Below are positions 36,295 to 46,600 of a DNA stretch of 64,000 nucleotides, one piece after another. The notes beneath the pieces were generated by a model that saw only the letters and a list, made by a program, of their open reading frames with translations, did no database searches and was not told where the DNA came from. The first letter of the stretch is position 1, and each line of letters starts with the position of its first letter. Source of the DNA: Hydrocarboniclastica marina (lineage in GTDB: Bacteria > Pseudomonadota > Gammaproteobacteria > Pseudomonadales > Oleiphilaceae); contig NZ_CP031093.1 in NCBI RefSeq assembly GCF_004851605.1, positions 1,550,001 through 1,614,000 of the forward strand. The letters are read 5' to 3'. The position numbers were made by a program, and so were the translations under genes.

Positions 36295-38088
36295 TCAGGC
36301 CCGCTTGCTAAACGGCGGCAACGCGCTGTCTTTGCTGCGCGTTGTTCCTCTGTTCTGTTTGAGCCGCTCTAGCGTCGCCGCCAGTTCCTTGCCCCGTTTC
36401 CATTCCGTTTCACCACCGCTATACAAAAACTGTTCAAGCGCGTCAAGCGACTGATTCAGCGAACTGTCATTGAAGAAATCGCGGGTTTCCTTAAGCGTGT
36501 GTATCTGTGGCTGATGAAAGGTTTCACGGACCCAGGCCGGTATCAGTCTGAGCGTGTCCACATGGCCGTGGATGGCATAACGTTTAAGCCGGTCCAGATC
36601 AACGGTCGGCCGGGTGTTATGTTTGGTCGAACCGGTGTCGACCTTGCCGGGTTTGCGCTTACGCAGCCAGAGCCAGAGGGTGATCATCCAGGCGAGCGCG
36701 AAAAACGCGGCGACCCAGGCCAACCAGGATTCGCTGCCGTTAGCGGCCTGCGGTGAGCCACCGGCCGTGCCCGAGCCAGCGGCGCTGGCGCGGGAATCGG
36801 AACGGTCGGCTTGCGCAATGGCAGAGGTGCCGCCGTCGGAGCCGGGTGCCGGTGCCACAGTAAGCGTTCGTGCGGGTATGACCGCAACCCGAGATCGGTC
36901 ATTCACCGTATCCCACCAATGCAATCGAACTTCAGGTAGCGTCACGGAGCCGGGCTCCACAGCCATCAGAACAGCGCTCTGGGTCTGGGTAGATTCCACG
37001 GTGCCGCTCTTGATCTCGCTTTTTGCGGCCGGCGATTCCGGATAAACCCGGAACTGAGCAGGGTAGTCGACCGCCAGCCTTGGGAGAGCCGTCTCCAGGA
37101 GTCCGAGGGCTTTCAGTGTCAGCGTTCGGGTAACGCTGTCGCCCACCTGCAATGTTTCGGGATCGTTGCTCCAGCTCTCATCCAGTACAAGGCTTTCCGC
37201 CGGAACCCAGGTGTCACCGGGGAAGTCCGATGGTGGCGGGACGACTTCCACAGTCAGCGGCTTACTCTGGGCCCGCAAAAACTCCAGAGTACCAGTGGCT
37301 GGATCTCGCTGGCGACCGGTGAACTGCTGCGATGGCAGGGTCAGTTCGCCGGTGCGTTCGGGGTAAACAAGGTAACGACGCTCAACCACTTGGTAGCGGT
37401 TATTGCCGATCCGTGCTGTAGTCTGTTGCTGTTCACCCAGCGGTTCAACAACAGCATTGTCGAAGCTGGGCTCGCTAAGGTTGCCGCCAATAAGAGAGCC
37501 GCGGTAGTAAAGGCGTAAAGTATAGACGAGCTGTTCCTGGACGAAGACGCGTGACTTGTCGACCTCAGCTTCTACCCAGGCCTCACGGGCACCCGCGGCC
37601 GCCTGCGGCGAACTGCCGGGGTTTACTTCGACCTGTATTGGTTGCGATTGGGCATTTTTGAAACTCAAGCTCGGAATAGTCAGGGACCCGCTCCGGCGCG
37701 GCGCCAACTGGAAGGTCCAGGTGACCTCAGCGGAATGTTCGCCGTTTACCGAACGCAGCGAATAGGCTTGTCGCTGGTCCAGGATCTCAAAACTGTCAGT
37801 AAGGTTTCCCAGGTCAGGCTCGGGTAAGTCCAGATTGCGCAGGCTCATGATCGATCCAAGGTTCAACTCGATCTCCATCTCGCCCTGGACCGTCAACGTC
37901 AACGTCTCATCTTCATGAAGAGCGTTACGGTTGACAGATGCCTCAAGTTTTTCCGCCGCGGTAGCGGCGGCAGGCCACAACAGCACCATTGCGTAGAGCA
38001 GCACCCACATGGACGACAGAAGTTGGTGAGGGATCCTGTCTGAGGGTAACCGGATTGAGTGGGTACTGTTAGTTTGCTCGCCTACCAT
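36295..38088 (-). CDS. batD: BatD-like protein (oxygen tolerance family)
   Basis: 597 residues. A signal sequence (ending about AAATAAEKLEA) is followed by a beta-sandwich-rich periplasmic region with repeated TL(T/S)IPS and PELTLPS-like strands, one membrane helix (about 465-485, AAFFALAWMITLWLWLRKRK) and a cytoplasmic tail. This is the BatD layout. ATG 38088 has GGAAGAG upstream and overlaps the preceding gene by seven bases; a further in-frame ATG at 38187 is less likely. Bat proteins are tied to stress or aerotolerance in Bacteroides and Leptospira, but their biochemical task is unclear. Last gene of the moxR-bat operon. Confidence 0.85.
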   Translation of the reverse strand: MVGEQTNSTHSIRLPSDRIPHQLLSSMWVLLYAMVLLWPAAATAAEKLEASVNRNALHEDETLTLTVQGEMEIELNLGSIMSLRNLDLPEPDLGNLTDSFEILDQRQAYSLRSVNGEHSAEVTWTFQLAPRRSGSLTIPSLSFKNAQSQPIQVEVNPGSSPQAAAGAREAWVEAEVDKSRVFVQEQLVYTLRLYYRGSLIGGNLSEPSFDNAVVEPLGEQQQTTARIGNNRYQVVERRYLVYPERTGELTLPSQQFTGRQRDPATGTLEFLRAQSKPLTVEVVPPPSDFPGDTWVPAESLVLDESWSNDPETLQVGDSVTRTLTLKALGLLETALPRLAVDYPAQFRVYPESPAAKSEIKSGTVESTQTQSAVLMAVEPGSVTLPEVRLHWWDTVNDRSRVAVIPARTLTVAPAPGSDGGTSAIAQADRSDSRASAAGSGTAGGSPQAANGSESWLAWVAAFFALAWMITLWLWLRKRKPGKVDTGSTKHNTRPTVDLDRLKRYAIHGHVDTLRLIPAWVRETFHQPQIHTLKETRDFFNDSSLNQSLDALEQFLYSGGETEWKRGKELAATLERLKQNRGTTRSKDSALPPFSKRA

Positions 38089-39863
38089 GGTTCTGACTCT
38101 TCCGAATTCGAATTTTTCTGCTGATACTGGTACAGGAATTTTCTCCGCAACAGTCCCGCCGGATCGTCGGGAACGCGTCGCATCCACTGTTCTCGACTGC
38201 GCTCATCCTGGGCCTCGGGATCGCTGAGCAGCCCCGGCGCTTCGGTAGTGTCACCTGCGCTCTGCTGTTCACCGGAGGCATCACCGGGTGATTCTTCGGC
38301 TTCACTCTCCTCAGGCTGGCTTCCTTCCTGGCCCGACCCTTCCGTTTCACCTTCATTCTGGCTCGGTTCACCAGACGACTCCCCGTCTCCCGGGTCGCCT
38401 GGTGACTGCTGGCTGCCGCTTTGCCCTTGCTCGTCGCCCTGGTCCTGGTTCTGCTCGCCTTCCTGGTTCTGCTCGCTGTTTTGCTGCTGTTTCTGTTGTT
38501 CCTGCTGTTGCTCCAGTAATTGCTCTACCAAAGCTTTGTTGGCCTGCGCATCGTCGTGGGCAGGCTCAGCTTCAAGCACTTTGTCGTAGGCTTCGATGGC
38601 GCCTTCCAGATCGCCGGCGCGGGCCAGGGCATTGCCGCGGTTGTAGTCAGCACGGATCCCTTCGACACGGGAGAACTGCTCAGCCGCCCGTTCGTAATCG
38701 CCGGCCCTGTACAGCGCAGTTCCGCGCCAGGCCGGGTCCTCGAAAACAGCTGCGGCCGCCTCGGGGTTTTCAGGTAAAAGCAAGGCGCCTTGCTGGTCCG
38801 GACGGGACCACAAGTCTTGCCATTCAAATGCGTGAGCCGTCTCGGACACGGGCAGAGTCACCGCCAGGGCAAAAACAGCCAGCCCTCCACGCCGCCACGC
38901 TATCAGCCCCAAAGGCAGTATTAACCACAGGAGCCAGTAGCCATCGTCGACGTCCAGGTTAAGTTGACGATCAACAGCCTCCTGTCCCGCGCCCCGAAGG
39001 AGGTCGTCGGTCAGGCCTAACTGCTCGAAATCATCATCGCTCAGCGTCAGTCGAGTGGCCTCTCCGCCTACGGAGTTGGCAAGTGCCTCCAGCGAATCCA
39101 GGTCTAGCTGCGGTGTCACCAGTTCTCCCTTGTCCCGAAGGAAGCCTCGCTCCGGAAGAGGTATTGGCGCGCCCTCGGGTGTTCCTACGGCGAGAATGAG
39201 CAAACCGTAGCCGGTATCTTGAATCAGTGACTGGATATCATCCTGGTGCCGTTCGTCGATACCGTCAGTTACGAGCATAATCGTGCCAGTGCCTCGGCCA
39301 CCCTGTTGGAGCAGCTCCACAGCAGTCGCAACAGCGCGGTCCGGGCGACTGCCCATGGCCGGCATCATGAAGGGGTCAAGCGCAGGCAACAGGTTTTCGA
39401 TCGCGTCTGCATCGTCGGTCAGGGGCGTAACGACATGAGCATCACCGGCATATGCGACCAGGCCGGTGAAGGCATCAGCCCGGGTGGGCAGCAGGTCTCG
39501 AATTTTTTGCTTGGCCCGGGTCAAGCGGTCTGGCGAAACGTCGGTCGCTAACATGGAAAGCGAGAGGTCCAGCGCCACCACAAGGCTGTCGGCCTGTTTG
39601 CCAAGCGGGTTTGGCGCCTGACGCCAGCTTGGCCCGGCGAGCGCAACGGCAGCGACCAATAACAGGATCGCCGGCCACCAACCTCTGCCCCGGCGTGTGG
39701 GAGCTGAAGAGGACGCCGGCATCAGGGGGGCCAGGAGGGGATGAGGAATCAGCCGCTCCCAGCCGCTGGCGCCTCCCTGGTTTTGCCGCCAGAGCCACAG
39801 GATCAGTGGAATGAGCAGGATCAGGAGGAGCCAGGCAGGGCGCAGGAAGTGCAGGTCAGTCAT
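38082..39863 (-). CDS. batB: VWA-TPR protein, BatB-BatC fusion
   Basis: 593 residues. Two N-terminal membrane helices (about 9-26 and 61-79) lead to a von Willebrand A domain (about 90-270) with an intact MIDAS start DLSLSM, followed by a membrane helix near 312-345, TPR repeats (about 375-460, RADYNRGNALARAGDLEGAI) and a low-complexity tail rich in Gln, Glu, Ser and Gly. In some bacteria the VWA and TPR parts are separate BatB and BatC proteins; here they are fused. It overlaps batA and batD at its ends, showing tight translational coupling. Confidence 0.88.
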   Translation of the reverse strand: MTDLHFLRPAWLLLILLIPLILWLWRQNQGGASGWERLIPHPLLAPLMPASSSAPTRRGRGWWPAILLLVAAVALAGPSWRQAPNPLGKQADSLVVALDLSLSMLATDVSPDRLTRAKQKIRDLLPTRADAFTGLVAYAGDAHVVTPLTDDADAIENLLPALDPFMMPAMGSRPDRAVATAVELLQQGGRGTGTIMLVTDGIDERHQDDIQSLIQDTGYGLLILAVGTPEGAPIPLPERGFLRDKGELVTPQLDLDSLEALANSVGGEATRLTLSDDDFEQLGLTDDLLRGAGQEAVDRQLNLDVDDGYWLLWLILPLGLIAWRRGGLAVFALAVTLPVSETAHAFEWQDLWSRPDQQGALLLPENPEAAAAVFEDPAWRGTALYRAGDYERAAEQFSRVEGIRADYNRGNALARAGDLEGAIEAYDKVLEAEPAHDDAQANKALVEQLLEQQQEQQKQQQNSEQNQEGEQNQDQGDEQGQSGSQQSPGDPGDGESSGEPSQNEGETEGSGQEGSQPEESEAEESPGDASGEQQSAGDTTEAPGLLSDPEAQDERSREQWMRRVPDDPAGLLRRKFLYQYQQKNSNSEESEPW

Positions 39864-40894
39864 GCTTGCTCCCCTTTGCTCTGTTCGGCGGCCTCTGGCA
39901 AACGTGTCTTCGCTTTGCGGTCTCGACCCAGCAACCGCAAGACGCTAAAGCAGACCAGCATCAGGGTCGCAGCACCCAGAGGCCAGTAGAAAAGATCCTC
40001 GCGCGGCCGGTAGACGCCGCCTTCCTGCTCAATAGGCTCAAGTTCGCTGATACGTTGATAGACCAATTCAAGCTCGGGTGTGCTGCTGGCCCTGAAGAAC
40101 GCTCCTCCTGTGGTTTCGGCAATTGCCCGGAGCAGTTCCTCGTCTACCTCGCTCTGACCGGTGAGATTGCGCAAGCCGAATGTTCCGCCTGCGGTTGATC
40201 CTATCGCTATCGTATATACGCGAACATCCTCGGCTTCGGCCAGGGCTGCAGCCCGTTCGGGCGTTATCTCCCCGGCGGTATTTGCGCCATCGGTGAGGAG
40301 AATGAGCGTGCGTTGCGTCGCGGGGCGCTCGCGCAGATGCTTGACACCGAGGGTGATCGCATCACCGATGGCCGTGGCCCTGCCTGCGAACCCGAGCTGC
40401 GCTTCGTCAAGCAGCCGCTCGACTGTGACATGGTCGAAGGTCAAGGGGACCTGCAAATAGGGTTGTGTACCGAACAGGATAAGCCCGACCCGGTCGCCGC
40501 TCCGCCGTTGGACGAAATCCCCTGCCACCTGTTTTAGCGCGGCCAGTCGGCTGGCTCGACGATTGTTAACGACCATGTCGCGTTCTTCCATACTCGGCGA
40601 AATGTCCAGCGCCAGCATCAGGTCGCGCCCGCTCACCGGGAGTTGCACCGGATCACCAAGATGTTGGGGGCGAGCTGCCGCCAGTACCAGTAGAATCCAG
40701 GCCAAAGCCAGCAGAGACGCCCGCCAGAGCGAGCGGTGACTGGGCTGTTGGCGTACGCCGGGTAAGGCTGCGATCCAGTTGTAGATAGGCAGCTGGGGGG
40801 CAGCCTCCTGCCTGCGGCGCTGGCGCCTGAGGCGGCTTATCAGCCAGGGCAGAATGATGAGCAGCAGCGCCCAGGGATAATCGAGGGTCAGCAT
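39860..40894 (-). CDS. batA: VWA-domain membrane protein BatA
   Basis: 344 residues with two N-terminal membrane helices, a VWA domain (about 85-280) with MIDAS motif DISPSM and LLTDGANTAGEITPE, and a C-terminal membrane helix (about 305-325). The fold suggests metal-dependent protein contacts on the periplasmic or cytoplasmic face of the membrane. ATG 40894 is used because AGGAG lies seven bases before it; ATG 40912 is possible. The start overlaps the DUF4381 gene by seven bases. Confidence 0.88.
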   Translation of the reverse strand: MLTLDYPWALLLIILPWLISRLRRQRRRQEAAPQLPIYNWIAALPGVRQQPSHRSLWRASLLALAWILLVLAAARPQHLGDPVQLPVSGRDLMLALDISPSMEERDMVVNNRRASRLAALKQVAGDFVQRRSGDRVGLILFGTQPYLQVPLTFDHVTVERLLDEAQLGFAGRATAIGDAITLGVKHLRERPATQRTLILLTDGANTAGEITPERAAALAEAEDVRVYTIAIGSTAGGTFGLRNLTGQSEVDEELLRAIAETTGGAFFRASSTPELELVYQRISELEPIEQEGGVYRPREDLFYWPLGAATLMLVCFSVLRLLGRDRKAKTRLPEAAEQSKGEQA

Positions 40895-41349
40895 GGCTGG
40901 CTCCTTAGCCATGCCCGGGCGAGATCATAAGCGGCCTGTGGCGGAATTTCAGCCTCTGGCTGGTAGGGTGCCTGGGTCAGCGCGACAAACTCAGCCGTGC
41001 TGTTTCGCGGGGCTTTCTGCGCCAGGAACAGCGTCCATTCCTCGCCGCTCATGTGGTCGGTTCCGGCGTTAGGGTAATTGACCCGGGCTGCTCGCTTAAG
41101 GACCCTGTTGAGCTCCGTATAGAATGCTGTGTCGCAGCTATTCTTGCCTTTAGGATCCGGCAATACCGCAAGGGCAACCCGGCGCCAGGCGCGTCGTCTT
41201 CTGCGCCGTACCAGCCAGCGAATAATAAGTACCAGGGCCGCCAATACCAGGGCCGCCAGCAGCCACCAGCCGATCGCCGGTGGCCAGTGTTCGATCGGTG
41301 GTGGCAGGTGGATATCCCTTAGGTTAGCCAGAGGATCAGTTTCGTTCAT
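40888..41349 (-). CDS. DUF4381 membrane protein
   Basis: 153 residues: an N-terminal LRDIHLPPPIEHWPPAIGWW motif typical of DUF4381, one membrane helix (about 27-46), a basic stretch of arginines and a helical cytoplasmic part ending QAAYDLARAWLRSQPC. It is a regular member of MoxR-bat operons in gammaproteobacteria, between the DUF58 and VWA genes. The molecular role is unknown to me. Confidence 0.85.
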   Translation of the reverse strand: MNETDPLANLRDIHLPPPIEHWPPAIGWWLLAALVLAALVLIIRWLVRRRRRRAWRRVALAVLPDPKGKNSCDTAFYTELNRVLKRAARVNYPNAGTDHMSGEEWTLFLAQKAPRNSTAEFVALTQAPYQPEAEIPPQAAYDLARAWLRSQPC

Positions 41350-41358
41350 TGGGTTATT

Positions 41359-42297
41359 TCAGCCGGTCAGGGCGGTCATGTTGAGCCGGAGCTGTTGCGT
41401 CGGCGATTCGCCTGTGGACAGCGTCACAAGTCTGCAGCCCGCTTTGAGTGTGCTATCCGTCAGGAATTGTTCGTGTCCCTGGACGCGCGCCGCCCAGGCC
41501 TCCCGAAACCGGCTGTCGCCTGCATTGAACCAGATCACGTCCTCGCCCTGGCGCACCGCGAACTCTCCGGACGCCGGGAGTTCGCGTTCCAGCGGATCCT
41601 GAATTCGTACTGCTTCAACATCGTTATGCAGCGCCAGTTGCCCCAATAGCGTCACGCCCGTCTGGTCGAGATTGAGAAAATCACTGATGACGATCACCTG
41701 GGCTCCGGTTCTTGCGGCTCGGCGGGCTTCAGTCAGTGCATCATTAAGTCGACTTCGACCACCGTCATTATTCTCTGCTTGGTGTTGCAGGGCATGGTGG
41801 AAGTCGGTTAGCCCCTGCAGCAAGCCGAGCACAGCGCTGCGGCGGCGTGCCGGCCGAAGTACTTTGACTGTACCGGGTGAGACCAGCACCCCCCCGACCC
41901 GGTTCCCTGCAAATAATGCTTGCCAGGCCAGCAACGCAGCGGTTTCGACGGCGCGGACCGATTTGTAGGCACCTGTACTGGCGAAATAAAGGCTCGGGGA
42001 GAAATCGCAAAGGATCAGAACGGGGCGTTCCCGCTCCTCCTGGTAAAGCTTCGTGTGGGGCTCCTGGCGTCGCGCAGTCACGCGCCAGTCTATGCTGCGG
42101 ATGTCATCGCCCGGCTGGTACTGCCGCACCTCGGCGAACTCCATGCCCCGCCCGCGGATGCGCGAGTGTTGCTGGCCCTGTTGCCGCCGGCGCGCCATTT
42201 GCTGCCGCGGTACACGCAGTTGTCTGGCGTCGGCCTGCAGCTGCACCAGATGCTGCAGCGTGACCGTTGTCAGAAAATCAGACGAGGGGTCAAACAT
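41359..42297 (-). CDS. DUF58 domain protein
   Basis: 312 residues. The DUF58 signature YQPGDDIRSIDWRVTAR lies near residue 65, followed by a VWA-like fold (PVLILCDFSPSLYFAS, with an Asp-x-Ser-x-Ser start). DUF58 proteins accompany MoxR ATPases and are thought to be their clients or adaptors. ATG 42297 lies eight bases after the moxR stop; a TTG at 42309 overlapping that stop is the alternative. Confidence 0.88.
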   Translation of the reverse strand: MFDPSSDFLTTVTLQHLVQLQADARQLRVPRQQMARRRQQGQQHSRIRGRGMEFAEVRQYQPGDDIRSIDWRVTARRQEPHTKLYQEERERPVLILCDFSPSLYFASTGAYKSVRAVETAALLAWQALFAGNRVGGVLVSPGTVKVLRPARRRSAVLGLLQGLTDFHHALQHQAENNDGGRSRLNDALTEARRAARTGAQVIVISDFLNLDQTGVTLLGQLALHNDVEAVRIQDPLERELPASGEFAVRQGEDVIWFNAGDSRFREAWAARVQGHEQFLTDSTLKAGCRLVTLSTGESPTQQLRLNMTALTG

Positions 42298-42305
42298 GGC
42301 TGCAC

Positions 42306-43268
42306 TCAAGCGGTCACCGGCACGCCGTCTATGAGCTGGTCTATGATCTGGTCGGTTGTAACCCCTTCGGCTTCGGCTTCGAAGGTCAGAAGTACCCGGT
42401 GCCGGAGCACGTCATGGGCAATGGCCCGGACGTCGTCAGGGCTCACGAAATCCCGGCCGTTGAGCCAGGCATGAGCCCGTGCACAGCGGTCAAGGGATAT
42501 CGTCCCGCGCGGGCTGGCACCGAACGCACACCAGGTGGCCAGCTGGCTGTTTATGGCACCGGGTGCACGCGTCGCCTGGACCAGGTCGAGAATGTAATCC
42601 TCAACCGCATCCGCCATGTAGATTCGGGCGACTTGCTGCCGGGCGGCAAAGACCGATGCCTGGGTTATGGGCTCACCTGCTGGCGGGTCACCTTCCTGAT
42701 ATTCCAGCCGGGCAAGCCGCAGTATCTCTCGTTCAGCTTCAGCGTCTGGATAGCCTATGCGGACATGCATCAGAAAGCGGTCGAGTTGTGCTTCGGGAAG
42801 GGGATAAGTGCCTTCCTGTTCAATGGGGTTTTGGGTGGCCATTACGAGGAACAGCGGATCCAGCGGATAGGTCTTGAGCCCCACGCTGACCTGGCGTTCG
42901 GCCATGGCTTCCAGGAGCGCAGACTGGACTTTCGCCGGCGCACGATTGATTTCGTCGGCCAGTACCAGGTTATGAAACAGCGGCCCGGGCTGAAATTCGA
43001 AACGGCCCTCTTCAGGCCGGTAGATGTCGCTGCCGGTTACGTCAGCGGGGAGCAGGTCAGGCGTGAACTGAACCCGGTGAAAATCTGCTTCGATATGCCG
43101 GGCCAGCGCTTTAATCGCTTTGGTTTTGGCCAGTCCCGGCGCGCCTTCAACCAGCAAATGCCCGTCCGCAAGAAGCGCTATCAGCAGTCTGTCGACCAGG
43201 CGTTGCTGGCCGATGATGGTGCGGCCAAGTCGTGTGCGTAGGTCTGCGAAGGTGGTTTGTAACTCCAT
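42306..43268 (-). CDS. MoxR-family AAA+ ATPase
   Basis: 320 residues. AAA+ features are Walker A-like EGAPGLAKTKAIKALA (about 38-53), HRVQFTPDLLPADVTGSDIY, Walker B LVLADEINRAPAKVQSALLEAM and sensor 1 MATQNPIEQEGTYPLPEAQLD. MoxR ATPases act as chaperones that insert metal or assemble protein complexes together with VWA proteins, coded downstream in the same operon. First gene of the minus-strand operon, with a likely promoter at 43307-43335. Confidence 0.94.
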   Translation of the reverse strand: MELQTTFADLRTRLGRTIIGQQRLVDRLLIALLADGHLLVEGAPGLAKTKAIKALARHIEADFHRVQFTPDLLPADVTGSDIYRPEEGRFEFQPGPLFHNLVLADEINRAPAKVQSALLEAMAERQVSVGLKTYPLDPLFLVMATQNPIEQEGTYPLPEAQLDRFLMHVRIGYPDAEAEREILRLARLEYQEGDPPAGEPITQASVFAARQQVARIYMADAVEDYILDLVQATRAPGAINSQLATWCAFGASPRGTISLDRCARAHAWLNGRDFVSPDDVRAIAHDVLRHRVLLTFEAEAEGVTTDQIIDQLIDGVPVTA

Positions 43269-43629
43269 GGCTCTGCGATGCTCTCGTTGAATATGGACAA
43301 ACGGCGAATATCTACGATTTTGTTAATCCGTACAATCGGATGCGCGCAAATTGAATACTGGCAGGCGGATGGTCTAGGCTGAGGAGATGCTTGAGTTGCC
43401 CCAGCGAGCCCACAGTGTTTTGGACCTGCTGAAAAAAAGCAACCCTGGGTAGTGCGGGCACGCCGTTTCTTTATGAGAAACATGACACGTACCGCAGGGC
43501 ACAGGGGACTTCGTGATTCGGACGGAGTGTCTGTTCCACTATCGCAGATGTTGACGGTGGGCAAACAGACGGTCGATCTTTGGATGGCAGGTGTGCCATA
43601 CCTCAAGGGAAATTACAGGTAGGTAATGA
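43269..43629. other. 361-bp divergent intergenic region between moxR and the glutamate dehydrogenase gene
   Basis: It holds promoters for two divergent genes. One is seen on the minus strand (separate entry). A short hairpin ATCCG-TACAAT-CGGAT lies at 43326-43340. A 21-codon open frame with GAGGAG immediately before its ATG spans 43387-43452 on the plus strand, ahead of gdhB. I cannot tell if it is translated. I see no other gene. Confidence 0.5.
43307..43335 (-). promoter_or_regulatory. Candidate sigma-70 promoter of the moxR operon
   Basis: On the minus strand, TTGTAC (43330-43335), a 17-base spacer and GATATT (43307-43312). Each hexamer matches the consensus at four positions. It stands about 38 bases before the moxR start codon. 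Confidence 0.45.
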
Positions 43630-46600
43630 ATGAATGCATTAACTGTGGGAAGCAAAAACGAACTGCTTGAGAAAATTGACGAGACGCTGAAAAACAAACT
43701 CGACAAGAAAGCCGCAGGAGATGTAGCCAGTTTTGCCCGCCAGTACTTCTCACACCTGCCACTAGAAGAGATCACCTCGCGCCGTCTGAGTGACACCTAC
43801 GGGGCACTACTGACTGCCTGGCAGTTTCTGCAGCGGCGCAAATCCGACGAAGCCAAGATCAATGTTTTCAATCCCGATCTGGAGCAGGACGGCTGGCAGT
43901 CGACCCATACTGTGATTCACATCCTGCACCCTAACATGCCGTTTCTCATCGACTCCCTCAGAATCGAACTGAACCAACGGGAGATTGGCGTATACACCAT
44001 CCATTATGCTGTGCCGCGCGTGGAGCGTGACGGCAGCGGGAATCTTCAGTCGTTCACTGAAGGAGCCCATCCGTTACCCCCCGTTAGCCCGGAGATTGAT
44101 GAGGCTCTCATTGTGCTGGAGGTGGACCGCCACTCTGCTGGCGCCGAGATGGACGCACTCCGGGATGACCTCCACGCAGTCTTGCGTGAAGTGCGGGTCG
44201 CCGTAGCCGACTTTCCGCAGATGCGGGAAAAGGCGAGGGATGTAATAGAAGAGCTGGATCACGCTCCGCACCATTTCCCGCCCGAGATGGTCGAGGAAAC
44301 GCGCGCGTACATTCGCTGGCTGATCGATGATCACTTTACCTTTCTCGGCTTTGACGAGTACGACTTCACCTATCACGAAGACGAAATCGAGGTAAATCAG
44401 GTAGAAGGGTCCGAGCTTGGGATCCTGCGTAACTCCAACGAGCGCCCGCAACGCGTGCGCTTGAGTGACCTGCCCAAGAAGACCCGTGCCGCCATGGTCG
44501 GCAATGAGGATCTTCTGATCTTTGCCAAGTCCGCTCAGCGGTCGCGCGTTCACCGTCCTGCTTATCCGGACTATATCGCTATCAAGAAAGTTGACGCCGA
44601 GGGCAGGGTCATCGGCGAGCGCCGTTTTCTCGGGCTGTATACCTCCCGTGTCTATAACGAACGCCCCGGTGAGATTCCCATTATCCGGCGGAAGGTCAAC
44701 CGGGTGTTTGAACGCTCAGGCTTTCCCCGGGATGACTACGCCGGCAAGGAACTCGATCAGATTCTTACGGTTTATCCCCGGGATGAGCTGTTCCAGATGA
44801 GCACGGATGAACTGCTGAATGCAGCCCGGGATATCCTCTACATCCAGGAACGCCGTCAGATCCGCCTGTTCATGCGGGAAGAGATATACGGCCAGTTCGT
44901 GACCTGCCTGGTATTCGTGCCCAGGGACGTGTATTCGACAGAGCTTCGCGTGGGCATGCAGAACGAGATCATGCGCGCCTTGGATGGTCAGGATATCGAG
45001 TTTACGACCTACTTTTCGGAGTCCGTTCTGGCGCGCACACAGTTCACCGTTCGGGTTCCTCAATCGGACAACCGGGTTCTTCCCACTCAGGAACTGGAAG
45101 ACAAAATCGTAGCCCTGGCACAGTCATGGACCGACGGCCTGTTTGAGGCGCTGGTCGAGGCTCATGGTGAGGAGGAGGGCATTCGACTGGCGCAACGCTA
45201 CCAGAATGCGTTCCCGGGAAGTTACCGGGATATTTTTTCGCCCCGCCGTGCCGCTATCGATATCGACCACATGTGCCGCTCAGAAGCCACCGGTCGCCTC
45301 GAAATGAGCTTTTACCGGGCCGTCGAGCAGGGTGAGGACAGCGTCAATTTCAAGCTGTTCCATCCCGCTACCCAGCTACCCCTGTCGGATGTATTGCCCA
45401 TTTTCGAAAACCTCGGCTTCAGGGTTATTGGCGAGCACCCGTTCGAAACGGTAAACCGTAACGGGCAGTCCCTCTATATCCACGACTTTTCGCTGTTCTC
45501 CCATGGTGGGCTGGCCATCGATATTCCCAAAGTCCGACCCATACTGGAGGAGCTCTTCGAGCGCGTATGGTACGGCGAAGCCGAGAATGACATTTTCAAC
45601 CGGCTCGCGCTTGCGGCTTATTTCGACTGGCGGCAGATTGCCATGTTCCGCAGCTTTGCGCGCTACATGCAGCAGATTAGAATCAGTAACAGCCAGCAGT
45701 TTATTGCCTCAACTTTGGTCAGCCACACCGAGCTGGCCGAAAAACTGATGGAGTTTTTCCACTGCCGCTTCAACCCTGAACGATTCCAGAGCGGCAACCA
45801 GTGCGAAGCAGCTCAGCAGAAACTGGAACTGGAGTTCAACGAAGGCCTTGACCAGGTAGCCAACCTGAGTGAAGACCGCGTGCTTCGGCTTTTTCTGTCA
45901 CTGATGAAAGCGACGCTCCGAACCAACTATTACCAGCCTGATGAGCAGGGCCAGCCCAAAACATACATCAGTTTCAAGATAAAGCCCGGCGATGTGCCCG
46001 ATATGCCACTGCCGGTGCTTATGTACGAGATCTTCGTCTATTCACCCCGGGTTGAGGGCGTTCACATGCGCGGCGGCAAAGTCGCCCGCGGCGGGCTGCG
46101 CTGGTCGGACCGCTATGAAGACTACCGCACGGAAATCCTCGGGCTGGTCAAGGCCCAGCAGGTCAAGAATGCGGTAATCGTTCCGGTGGGGGCAAAAGGC
46201 GGCTTCGTCGCCAAACAGTTGCCCGAAACCGGTGGCCGAGAAGCGTTCCAGAACGAAGGTATCGAAGCATACAAGATGTTCATCCGTGGACTCCTCGATA
46301 TCACGGACAACTTTCTCGACAACCAGGTGGTACCGCCACGCGATGTTCTCCGGCACGATGACGACGACTACTATCTGGTTGTAGCGGCCGATAAAGGCAC
46401 AGCGACTTTTTCCGACACGGCCAACGCGCTTTCCGCCGAATATGGCTTCTGGCTGGGTGACGCCTTTGCCTCTGGCGGCAGCAATGGCTATGACCACAAG
46501 AAAATGGGCATCACTGCGCGCGGGGCCTGGGTTTCGGTCGAGCGCCACTTCCGCGAATTTGGAATAAATACCCGGACCACGCCTTTTACGGTGGTGGGGG

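Noticed and set aside
38288-38962. 224-codon plus-strand frame opposite the VWA-TPR gene
   Set aside because: Shadow of the low-complexity Gln/Glu/Ser tail on the other strand; no independent start or motif.
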